DNA from: Duncaniella dubosii
GTDB taxonomy: Bacteria > Bacteroidota > Bacteroidia > Bacteroidales > Muribaculaceae
Direction: 5' to 3'
DNA: 64,000 nucleotides
Assembly (NCBI RefSeq): GCF_004803915.1
Contig: NZ_CP039396.1
Location: 3,100,001 to 3,164,000 of the forward strand
Under the pieces are notes generated by a model. It saw only the letters and a list, made by a program, of their open reading frames with translations. It ran no database searches and had not been told where the DNA came from. This document shows positions 24,208 to 32,317 of the stretch, one piece after another. A program made the position numbers and the translations under genes. Position 1 is the stretch's first letter; each line of letters opens with the position of its first letter.

Positions 24208-26700
24208 ATGATAAAACCACTTCTGCTAACAGCGTCTCTGTTATTTTCCGGCGCATATGCCTCAGCCGAAAATCTCACTGTCAGTCCTGATCATTCATCA
24301 GTCAGTCTAAACGGACAAAATTTCACTCTCAGTCCGTCCACATTGTTGCTTACCGCAGGAAAAAGCAAATCGCCATACGCATTCAACGACGCACTTTCAG
24401 CCATCAGCGCAATCAACAGAGCCGAAGCGACTAATGTGACTCTGTTTGTCGAGCCGTCAGTCTACTGGCTCGATAACCCTGACGATCCGGAAATCCGCCG
24501 TAATCCCAAGAATTCCGGGAGTATTCCGTATGCTGCCGAAATCAGATGCGATACACTATCAATCATCGGACTTGCAGACAATCCCGAAGACGTAGTCTTT
24601 GCCGTCAACCGCGGGCAGACACAAGGAGCACTCGGCAACTACACAATGCTTCATTTTATCGGCAAGAGTCTGCACACGGAAAACATGACTTTCGGAAATT
24701 ATTGCAACGTAGACCTTATCTATCCAAAAGATCCGTCCCTTAACCGCCCGAAACGTCGTGATGCCATTGTTCAGGCACAACTTGGAATCTGTGATGGGAC
24801 AGACAGGGTGTTTGCTCGGAACTGCCGATTTATCAGCCGTCTGAACCTGTGTCCGATGGTAGGTGGGCGGCGTTCACTGTATAAGGACTGCTACTTTGAA
24901 TGTACGGATGACGCACTTACAGGTTCTGCCGTATACCTCGACTGCAAATTCACATTCCATAGCGGTAAACCGTTCTATACCACCGCATCAACGGGAGCAG
25001 TTTTTCTCAATTGCGACATACATACTCTTGTCAACGGAGTCCAATATCTGACCAAAGCTCCCGGCATGGTAACAATGATTGACACCCGTTTTACCGCCGA
25101 GAACCCTGTGAAACTGCAATGGACACGCGACATCTCTCCTATACGCTGCTATCAAAGCGGAATCACTCTCAACGGAAATCCTGTGACTATTGACGCTGAC
25201 AGGCCGGAACTCAGCACCGATATCACGGAATCGCCCCTGCTTGAAGCATATAAAATCATCAACGAGGGAAAAAATATTTATAATACACCAAACCTTCTCG
25301 GTGGAAATGACGGATGGGATCCGCTCGGCATGCTTACCGAAGTACGAAAAGCAGAAACAGCTCAGGGTAAGTCGCTGACCTCACGTCCCGTAGCACTAAA
25401 AATAAACGTCACATCACGACCACTTACCGCACAGGGTGATACGCTACACCTCACAACGTCTCCTATATGCTGGGGTGACTATCCGGCAATCGGAAAATAC
25501 AACGGAATACGCTGGTCTGCCCCAACCACTATTAAACTTTCAACTTCCGGGCTCGCGGCAACAGCTACCAGCGCCAACATGTTTCCACGAAAAGCCGAAA
25601 GCATAATCACAGCTGTCACCTCCGACGGTCTCACAGGTGCGACAAAAGTCACAGTAGAACCCTATCTCAAAGATGCTCCTGAATTCTCAGCTTTCCCATC
25701 GGTAAAAGTCGAAAAAGGCGTTGCAAAAGTCAGCTATAAACTTTCAGCAGACGGAAACGACGACAGCTACATCGTATGGTATCGTTCCACGCGCCCTGAC
25801 GGAGCTGACAGTATCCCTGTTCGCCACGGAAGAGGACTAAGTGGAGCGACCTACACTCTTTCAAGCGCAGACCACGGGTATTTCATTACAGCTGCCGTAT
25901 CTCCTAAACTTGACGATACCCGTCAAGGGACACGTAAGAGTGTCAGACTTGAATGCGGAGCAATCACTAAGAAAATCTCAAAGGCTTCGCCGAAAAAAGA
26001 GCGGACACTCTTGACATCATTTGCGGAAATTCCTATCATAAAGACAAAAGGAGGGAAACCGGGATTCTGGCATTTTGACTCTTATAAACCGGCTGACACA
26101 CAGCTCCACGACTGGAAAGCAGACCCGGATTTGAGCTGGTATTACGGTCAGGCAACCGATGCGTCGACCGGCACAGGACTCGTACAGGCCACAAGAGGTG
26201 CGCGCTTATCATATACTCCGACAATAACCGACTGCAAGGCGATGAGTTTATCACTCGTGGCTGAACCATGCAAAGGTCCGGGACAGGGATTCGGAAGTGC
26301 CACCGGTCAGTATATGGATGTATGTATCCGATTCGATCCACAGACTCTTTCCGGCTATGGATTGCGTATTGAACGTACTCCCAACTACGACAAAGCTGTC
26401 ACATTTACACTCGTTCGTTATGCCGACGGTAATGTATCTCCAATCAGTATACCCGTCGCATCAAACTGTTTCCGTAATCCATGTCATATTTCGCTTGAAC
26501 TCAAGAATGGAATCCTGAGCGCTAACGCCTACACTGAAGCTCCATCTGTCGGAAACAGCAATCCGGATGTGAAATCTGCTGTCAGCATTTCAGCCAAAAC
26601 CTCAATCCCGACGACAAACAATTCATTCGCCATACAACACACAGGCTCTGTAGGCGCATCGGCAACCCTGATCCGCGATTTAAAGGTCACATGGGAATAA
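24208..26700 (+). CDS. Secreted pectinesterase-like beta-helix protein with accessory domains
   Basis: An 830-residue exported protein with a signal peptide (MIKPLLLTASLLFSGAYASA). Residues about 45-330 look like a right-handed parallel beta-helix of the pectinesterase type: a repeated pattern of short strands with TMLHFIGKSLHTENMTFGNY, RVFARNCRFISRL, SLYKDCYFECTDDAL, AVYLDCKFTFHSG. The usual QDTL of active pectin methylesterases reads DDAL here, so activity is uncertain. The middle (about 400-580) is probably Ig-like or FN3-like. The last 200 residues resemble a laminin-G/concanavalin-type sandwich. Likely a periplasmic or surface pectin-acting enzyme or binder. No SusC/SusD pair is adjacent. 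Confidence 0.6.
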   Translation: MIKPLLLTASLLFSGAYASAENLTVSPDHSSVSLNGQNFTLSPSTLLLTAGKSKSPYAFNDALSAISAINRAEATNVTLFVEPSVYWLDNPDDPEIRRNPKNSGSIPYAAEIRCDTLSIIGLADNPEDVVFAVNRGQTQGALGNYTMLHFIGKSLHTENMTFGNYCNVDLIYPKDPSLNRPKRRDAIVQAQLGICDGTDRVFARNCRFISRLNLCPMVGGRRSLYKDCYFECTDDALTGSAVYLDCKFTFHSGKPFYTTASTGAVFLNCDIHTLVNGVQYLTKAPGMVTMIDTRFTAENPVKLQWTRDISPIRCYQSGITLNGNPVTIDADRPELSTDITESPLLEAYKIINEGKNIYNTPNLLGGNDGWDPLGMLTEVRKAETAQGKSLTSRPVALKINVTSRPLTAQGDTLHLTTSPICWGDYPAIGKYNGIRWSAPTTIKLSTSGLAATATSANMFPRKAESIITAVTSDGLTGATKVTVEPYLKDAPEFSAFPSVKVEKGVAKVSYKLSADGNDDSYIVWYRSTRPDGADSIPVRHGRGLSGATYTLSSADHGYFITAAVSPKLDDTRQGTRKSVRLECGAITKKISKASPKKERTLLTSFAEIPIIKTKGGKPGFWHFDSYKPADTQLHDWKADPDLSWYYGQATDASTGTGLVQATRGARLSYTPTITDCKAMSLSLVAEPCKGPGQGFGSATGQYMDVCIRFDPQTLSGYGLRIERTPNYDKAVTFTLVRYADGNVSPISIPVASNCFRNPCHISLELKNGILSANAYTEAPSVGNSNPDVKSAVSISAKTSIPTTNNSFAIQHTGSVGASATLIRDLKVTWE

Positions 26701-26766
26701 TCACGATGAAATTCAAGCCTTCATCTATGTGATATTTTCATGAACCCCAAAATAACCAGATTTATT

Positions 26767-26803
26767 TCCGGCTGTGTTTTTAAATGCAGCCGGATTTTAT
26801 TTT
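26767..26803 (+). terminator. Terminator after the beta-helix protein gene
   Basis: The 8-bp stem TCCGGCTG at 26767-26774 pairs with 26787-26794 and is followed by TTTTATTTT. Confidence 0.75.
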
Positions 26804-27008
26804 CTATTCATAGGCAGTAAAACCTTTATCTTTTCCATCAACGCCTTAATGCAGGATGTCGGTAGACACTCATAAGCAAAAAATGATTTAATCCTCATGT
26901 ATGCCACAGAACCAACACCTTCAATACGATCAAAAGATGTGATAATACGAAAACCTCCAGAATGGCCACATCAAATGCTATACCCCGAATAAGAGTCCCT
27001 ATTTTCAT
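26797..27008 (-). pseudogene. Small unrecognised gene or remnant, possibly frameshifted
   Basis: From an ATG at 27008 the minus strand reads MKIGTLIRGIAFDVAI. It then needs one extra base near 26960 to continue as GGFRIITSFDRIEGVGSVAY through to LLPMNRK and a TAA at 26797-26799. With one base restored it would encode 70 residues; as written the two halves are in different frames. I recognise no family. It may be a real small gene with a sequencing deletion, or a decayed remnant. The insertion sequence lies just upstream of its start. Nothing else is seen between 26804 and 27019. Confidence 0.3.
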
Positions 27009-27019
27009 ATATCGCTTAA

Positions 27020-27028
27020 ATGCAGTAC
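27020..27028 (+). repeat. Target-site duplication, left copy
   Basis: ATGCAGTAC at 27020-27028 is repeated exactly at 28568-28576, directly outside both ends of the insertion sequence. Confidence 0.9.
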
Positions 27029-28567
27029 CACGGCTCTTTCATTTAAGACAAAAAATAGAGACATATCTTCCCTTACCCGGTTCATTTCGAATCGGGTAAT
27101 TTTATTGATGTTGTATGTCAGGGATTTATCTTTTTGTCAAAATCTTAATTTTTTCATTTTTGGCACAGGAACCGCATGAGTTTAGTAAAGCTCATTGAGA
27201 CATGCCTCATGAGCTCTGCCACTCCTTTTCTTTTGTCCGACCGCTTTTTGCGAAGCCCTTTCCATATTGAAAATACCGAGAGGACTATTCTCTGGATGGT
27301 GTCAAGATTGCGGGCAGCTTTAGACGACTTACGTTTGATCCTGTCTTGCAGGAGATTGACATCCAGCCCCCAGTGCATGCTCTCTATCGACCAGTGGTCT
27401 CGCACATATGCCCCGAGAGCGGGCGTGTCGGTTGGCAGACTGCTCACATACAGCCTTTTTTCGGAGGTATGCGCGCCTGTTGACTTCCTTACCGTGTCGG
27501 CTTCATATTCTATTATCGTCATATTGCCGCCCCATTTCTCCTTGTCTGCTATGACTTCAAGCCCGTCGTAGACACGATAAGTCCGGGTCTCGATTCTGCC
27601 GTGTCCGAGTTCCGGCCCTTCGGTATATGAATAGACGGGCGTGAGCCCCTCAAGTCTGTCTTCCACGCCGTAGCGCAGGGAGCGCTGGTTGGCCTTGAGT
27701 TCTATCAGGAAGTCACCGCCTTGCTCCCTGATTCTGTCGATTATCTCCTTCTGCATGGACATGGCGTCTGCGGTTACGATCTTTCCGGATATGTCGATTT
27801 TGTCAATCAGTACCGGGACTGCCTTTATCTCGTTGCTCTTTTCCTGACATGCTTCCGTTGCCACTGTAATGCCGGCATTGAAAGAATATGCCGACACAAT
27901 ATCCGGATTGCGCCCGTTTTCCTGAACGGTGCCACGCTCGGCCTTACCGTCCACACAGACTATTTCCCTGTCGCGGCACGCCTTAAGCAGCTCATTGCGG
28001 AAGCCCTCGGCGAACGCCTGCATCCTGTCGGCCATGGATAAATCGTCGACACCGTTCTCCACCCGACAAAGGGTAGCCTCCGAAGGGATTCCATTCTTCA
28101 GTAGACCCATTTTACGGAGTTTTTTGAGATTGTGTCTGCCGAACGCTATTATATCAGCACGTCCGACATACCCGCAGGTCCGTCCCAGTATCATCAGAAT
28201 GATGATGTCACTGAGCCGGTGACGGATGTTTCCTTTATCACACCTACGGAAATCAGGGACTGACCAGGCAAAATTCATCAGGCGTTCCAGGATACTGCCC
28301 TGTGGTATGAATTTATTTAGTACTTTTGCGGCATGATTGGGCTTACGTGCCTCAATCGAATGTTTTTGGTCAAGCGGATCCATTTTTTTTGCGTAACTAT
28401 TTGATTTTCACCTATAAAGTTACTAAAAATCTGCCGCTTGGCCAAATTTTATGAATGCTTATTTTATTAATAATCAGGGAAATAGTCACATCTATACACG
28501 CAGGATGCCCTCTATAAAATAGCACATTCATTGAGTGTGCAACGTATTCTTAAATGAAAGAGCCGTG
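27029..28567 (-). mobile_element. Complete ISAs1-family insertion sequence (1539 bp)
   Basis: The element is bounded by perfect 20-bp terminal inverted repeats (CACGGCTCTTTCATTTAAGA at 27029-27048 and its complement at 28548-28567) and flanked by the 9-bp duplication ATGCAGTAC. It carries one transposase gene on the minus strand. Intact ends, an intact duplication and an intact transposase indicate a recent insertion. Inside the left end is a small hairpin, TTACCCG at 27073-27079 with 27093-27099, followed by TTTTATT. The 160 bases between the transposase start and the right end show no second gene. Confidence 0.93.
27154..28383 (-). CDS. ISAs1-family DDE transposase
   Basis: This 409-residue transposase has the ISAs1 layout. 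An N-terminal domain contains FRRCDKGNIRHRLSDIIILMILG near residue 45. The DDE catalytic core follows, with IVCVDGKAERGT near 140 (first D), IVTADAMSMQKEI near 197 (second D), and the C-terminal RDHWSIESMHWGLDV near 330 that carries the E. The reading frame is unbroken. It is the only gene in the element. The leader upstream of 28383 is AT-rich with no obvious host promoter. Confidence 0.93.
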   Translation of the reverse strand: MDPLDQKHSIEARKPNHAAKVLNKFIPQGSILERLMNFAWSVPDFRRCDKGNIRHRLSDIIILMILGRTCGYVGRADIIAFGRHNLKKLRKMGLLKNGIPSEATLCRVENGVDDLSMADRMQAFAEGFRNELLKACRDREIVCVDGKAERGTVQENGRNPDIVSAYSFNAGITVATEACQEKSNEIKAVPVLIDKIDISGKIVTADAMSMQKEIIDRIREQGGDFLIELKANQRSLRYGVEDRLEGLTPVYSYTEGPELGHGRIETRTYRVYDGLEVIADKEKWGGNMTIIEYEADTVRKSTGAHTSEKRLYVSSLPTDTPALGAYVRDHWSIESMHWGLDVNLLQDRIKRKSSKAARNLDTIQRIVLSVFSIWKGLRKKRSDKRKGVAELMRHVSMSFTKLMRFLCQK

Positions 28568-28576
28568 ATGCAGTAC
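28568..28576 (+). repeat. Target-site duplication, right copy
   Basis: ATGCAGTAC, identical to 27020-27028. It lies about 22 bases before the -33 box of the next gene, so the insertion left that promoter intact. Confidence 0.9.
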
Positions 28577-28597
28577 TGAATTTTTTCACTAAAGTGT

Positions 28598-28627
28598 TTT
28601 GGGTTTAAAAAAAAGTTATTACTTTCG
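28598..28627 (+). promoter_or_regulatory. Promoter of the pRiA4b ORF-3-like gene
   Basis: TTTG at 28598-28601 and TACTTTCG at 28620-28627, 18 bases apart. This is a close but imperfect match to the Bacteroidetes consensus. Confidence 0.55.
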
Positions 28628-28703
28628 CAGTACAGATTAATGACCATACAAAAATTGTTGTGGTCTTTCAGAAAATAACAAGAAATACAATACACGATTC
28701 AAT

Positions 28704-29258
28704 ATGATATTCAATTTTCGTATCGTCTCTGACGAAGTTGACAACTTCAAGCGTGAAATACAGATAGACGCTGACGCCACATTTCTTGACCTTCGCAATG
28801 CCATCTGTGACTCTGTTGGCTACGACAAGGGACAATTCAGTTCATTCTTCATGTGTGAGGATGGATGGGAACGCAATCAGGAAATCTGTCTGGAAGATAT
28901 GGGATCGGATTCTTCAGAGGATGTCTATCTGATGGAGGATACACCATTGAGTGATTTCATTGAAGACGACGGACAGCGCCTTGTGTGGGTGTTCGACTAT
29001 ATGACAGACCGTTCATTTTTCATTGAAATGAAAAAGTCGATTCCCGGCAAAAATCTCCACGACCCGCTCTGTACGATTTCAATGGGCGACGCTCCCGCTC
29101 AATTCGTAGATCTTGATGACTTCGATGCAAAGATTGATGCAAAAGCCGCACAATCAGTCGTATCGTCGGATCTCGATGACGATTTCTATGGCTCGACTGA
29201 GTTTAACGAAGATGAATTTGACGCAGCCGGCTTTGACGAAATGACCTTTGACGAATAA
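28704..29258 (+). CDS. pRiA4b ORF-3-like (PRiA4_ORF3 family) acidic protein
   Basis: This 184-residue soluble protein starts MIFNFRIVSDEVDNFKREI and contains ATFLDLRNAICDSVGYD, FFMCEDGWE and LVWVFDYMTDRSFFIEM, the pattern of the PRiA4_ORF3 family found across Bacteroidetes chromosomes. The C terminus is strongly acidic (DLDDDFYGSTEFNEDEFD). Biochemical function is unknown for the family. Despite the plasmid-derived family name it is normally a chromosomal core gene in this group, and its closeness to the insertion sequence here is incidental. A terminator follows 28 bases after the stop. Confidence 0.8.
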   Translation: MIFNFRIVSDEVDNFKREIQIDADATFLDLRNAICDSVGYDKGQFSSFFMCEDGWERNQEICLEDMGSDSSEDVYLMEDTPLSDFIEDDGQRLVWVFDYMTDRSFFIEMKKSIPGKNLHDPLCTISMGDAPAQFVDLDDFDAKIDAKAAQSVVSSDLDDDFYGSTEFNEDEFDAAGFDEMTFDE

Positions 29259-29286
29259 TCTGATTCCTTTTAATTAGTGAATATAA

Positions 29287-29325
29287 ATCCCTGTCAGACC
29301 ACATTCCCTGATAGGGATATTTTTT
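29287..29325 (+). terminator. Terminator after the pRiA4b ORF-3-like gene
   Basis: An 11-bp stem with one G-U pair (29287-29297 with 29308-29318) is followed by ATTTTTTC. Confidence 0.8.
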
Positions 29326-29493
29326 CGTCTCAAAGCGAAATGTAAGGTGACAAAATCAATTATTCAGCCACCCATGTTAAAAAAACGTAACCATACGTTG
29401 TTTTTATCAGTTTATCGTTTACAGTGATTGTTTTATTCAGATTTAATTCTGATATTTGCAACTATAAGTCACACAATCAGAATCACTCACATT

Positions 29494-30213
29494 ATGAATA
29501 AGATATTCTCTCTTCTATTTGCCGCCCTACTTTTTGTGGGCTGCACAGACAACCGTCGCACATACGAGACTCCATCACAGATACGTGACTATCAGACCGA
29601 CGCAGAAATTATGGCTCAGTTCATCGACATTGATGCTTCAACCGGGCTATTTTATGTCAACGCTGACAAGAAAATTGCTGTCACAGACTATGTCGTCAAT
29701 CATAGCCGCGAGGAACTTGCCTCTGTCAGCGATATCAACCGCGACAGATTCTTAAGCGAGATGAATGATGCAAACGTCATTCTGAAAGCCCTCAGCGATG
29801 AATCACATGTCAGCGCCGTGGTCTACTCGACATATTCAAACAGCTATGTGCGGACAGGCTCAAACGAAAGCTACCTGAAAGTCACACGATTCGCAAATGA
29901 AATAAGCCGGTCGGGATTTCTCGGAAATGTCGATATAAACGGACGCAACACAGATGCCATACTCTATCGTCTGCCGGAAAACATCCAGATGAATATAGCA
30001 GCATCTCCGCGTTCGACATTCTATGTCTCACAACTTTCGTTTTGCGACAATCACGATACTGACCGCGCTACTATAGTCATCACAGGCGTAGGAGCAACAA
30101 TCCCCAAGGACTATATGATTATGTTAGGCATTGATGCGAATCGAGAGTCAATGAAAATCAAAGGCTCATCGTTGCTTGATGACAGTCCTGTTTCAGTAAG
30201 TTTCTCAAAATGA
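29494..30213 (+). CDS. Lipoprotein of unknown function, first of a coupled pair
   Basis: Starting at ATG 29494 the 239-residue product begins with a lipoprotein signal, MNKIFSLLFAALLFVGC, with Cys17 as the lipidation site. An upstream extension of the frame would bury this signal and was rejected. The mature part is polar, with no cysteine cluster or known motif that I can name. It overlaps the next gene by 4 bases (ATGA), so the two are translated together. The pair is not similar in sequence to each other. Confidence 0.75.
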   Translation: MNKIFSLLFAALLFVGCTDNRRTYETPSQIRDYQTDAEIMAQFIDIDASTGLFYVNADKKIAVTDYVVNHSREELASVSDINRDRFLSEMNDANVILKALSDESHVSAVVYSTYSNSYVRTGSNESYLKVTRFANEISRSGFLGNVDINGRNTDAILYRLPENIQMNIAASPRSTFYVSQLSFCDNHDTDRATIVITGVGATIPKDYMIMLGIDANRESMKIKGSSLLDDSPVSVSFSK

Positions 30214-30671
30214 AAAAATCGGTCTTTACGGCTATCTTAACAGCCGTGGCAACACTTATATTGGTCGCCTGTGAAAAATCAGGATATATCGGACCGGAAC
30301 AAGAGGGCGTGGTAGCGAAGCTCACCGCAAACAACTGGGTATGTAAATCAATCACCCATCCCGACTCGTCCCCAGAAATCTACGATGAAGACAATATGAT
30401 ATACAGCTTCGAGACTTCAGGCAAAGGTTGTTACCGATACGTGAATCCTGATCCTGACAAAGAGGACTATGTGACCTATTTTCAATGGGCTTTCACAAAC
30501 GACACATTCGCGGTAATCTATTTCAGTGACGGCTATTCCATGACCTATTGGCTCATTGACAAACTGACAGACAAGGAACTACATGTCACCGGCACCAATC
30601 AGGATCCTGTAATCTACCCAAACATATACAAAACCGAATATGTGTTCAAGGCAGTCCCAAAGAATCCATGA
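30210..30671 (+). CDS. Small lipoprotein, second of a coupled pair
   Basis: A 153-residue protein with lipoprotein signal MKKSVFTAILTAVATLILVAC (Cys21). The mature part alternates strands and turns: WVCKSITHPD, MIYSFETSGKGCYRYV, YVTYFQWAFTNDTFAVIYF, LIDKLTDKELHVTG. This resembles the lipocalin-like small beta-barrels common among Bacteroidetes lipoproteins, but no specific family is assigned. Its ATG overlaps the stop of the preceding lipoprotein gene. It converges on the MATE gene. Confidence 0.7.
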   Translation: MKKSVFTAILTAVATLILVACEKSGYIGPEQEGVVAKLTANNWVCKSITHPDSSPEIYDEDNMIYSFETSGKGCYRYVNPDPDKEDYVTYFQWAFTNDTFAVIYFSDGYSMTYWLIDKLTDKELHVTGTNQDPVIYPNIYKTEYVFKAVPKNP

Positions 30672-30683
30672 TTCCATATCATT

Positions 30684-32047
30684 TCAGGCAACACAACATT
30701 TTTCCTTACGTCTCTTAAAGAAATAATAGCCGACAATCGATACCGATGTCAAGATCTCGGACGCAGCTAACGCCAACCATATTCCATTATTCCCTAAAAT
30801 GGCGGGCAATATTATAAATGACGTGATTAGATACAATATCCCCCTCAGCAATGCGAATACAATCGATGGCAATACTTTTTCAACGCTCTGAAAATATCCG
30901 ATTGCGGTAAGGTTAAAAATAAAAAATATAAAAGCTATAGAATATAACGGGAATCCGGCCACTGCAATTTCAGCTGCTTCAGTATATCTGTCAAGAAACA
31001 GCCCCACCATCAGATCAGGAAAAAGGTTGAATGCAAGCGTGACCAAAACGCCACATGCGATAGCAGTGATGATGGCGAGCCGTTCGGTTGCAACAACCCT
31101 GATTCGCTCATCAAGGCCGTAATTATAACTTATTATTGGCTGTGCGGACTGGGCAATGGCATTACCAATCATAAACACGAAGGGGCAATAATAGCATGCG
31201 ATGCTGAAGGCACCCACACCGTTGTCACCCATATAGCGCATAAACATAAGATTTCCCATCAGCATGAGAACCCCATCGTCGCTTCACCGAGCAATGCTGA
31301 TATACCAATCCGGCACTGATAGCCGATGTTGCGGATGGTCAACATCAGACTCTTCCGGCTAATCTTGATTTTTATAATCTTAAGTGTCGTCGCAAACCAT
31401 ACAAGATAAGCCATCACCATGCCGCCACCGACCATACAGCTAAGAAATGTGGCCAATGCCGCACCTCTTACGCCCATTCCGAGCGGAAATATAAAAACAT
31501 AGTCGAGAATGACATTAAGCAGGCCGGGAAGGACATTGCACCACATAGCATATCTCGGAGATCCGTCAAGACGAACGACAAACAGACCGATCGCACACCA
31601 CACCTGAAACAGACAAGTAGCGAAAATCCAAGGCATATAATCCCTTACCAACGGCAACAGATTTTCAGAACTGCCGAGCAGACGCCCGGTAGCAGATACT
31701 GATGTCAGAGTCAATGCAAGAAACGCACATACAATAATGGTTGCCACGAAGAGTGACTGTGTGATGTTCAGTCTTGCAGCCTTGACATTATTATTTGCGA
31801 GATGGACCGACGACACCACCGATGCCCCGACTCCAAGCATCAGTCCGATACCCATCATGACCATTGTGGGAGAGATACATATATTCACGGCAGCCAAAGC
31901 GTCGCTGCCACAACCGCGACCGACGAAAATGCCGTCTGTCGCCGTTACGGCACATAATGACAACATGCCGAGCAATGTCGGGACAAGATAGATTCTGAAA
32001 AGAGTGGGAATGTGTACCTTACCAAGATCAATAGCATCACGTTTCAT
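30684..32047 (-). CDS. MATE-family multidrug/Na+ antiporter, split by a one-base frameshift
   Basis: The N-terminal half (from 32047) has six membrane segments with VPTLLGMLSLCAVTATDGIFVGRGCGSDALAAVNI, the MATE entry motif. It reads properly to GEATMGF. The expected L then M-L-M-G-N-L-M-F continues in the next frame, which supplies the second six segments to KRRKEKCCVA. One C (minus strand) is missing at 31268. Restored length is 454 residues, normal for MATE proteins. As written the first frame stops at 31259. Substrate unknown. This is the one broken gene here whose loss a cell could readily tolerate. Confidence 0.88.
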
Positions 32048-32230
32048 TATAAAAATTAGCTTATAAATAAGTTAAACATAAAAATAGCCGCATAAGAATC
32101 GTGGTTTTACCCGGTCATCTTATCCAGCATAATATCATGCCCTCCGATGAGGATTACAAAACGCAAGCTTATAATCGGTATTACAAAAGTAGTAAATATT
32201 CTTTATCTGTCAAAATCATACTCTCCTGCA

Positions 32231-32277
32231 AAAAAAACGGACTGACGATAAGCGTATCATCGTCAGTCCGTTTTTTT
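32231..32277 (-). terminator. Terminator of the tricorn-like protease gene
   Basis: A perfect 19-bp inverted repeat (32231-32249 with 32259-32277) includes A7/T7 at its base, giving a U-run on either strand. It lies 41 bases past the protease stop. The rest of 32048-32317 shows no gene. Confidence 0.85.
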
Positions 32278-32317
32278 AGTTAGCGACTAAGTCGCGGTCT
32301 TGAATATGAAGAAAGGG

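Noticed and set aside
28704..29258. Passenger gene of the insertion sequence (the pRiA4b name suggests mobile DNA)
   Set aside because: It lies outside the terminal repeats and the target duplication and belongs to a family that is core in Bacteroidetes chromosomes.
29428..29493. Upstream extension of the first lipoprotein
   Set aside because: It would place 22 residues ahead of a clear lipoprotein signal peptide (LLFVGC).
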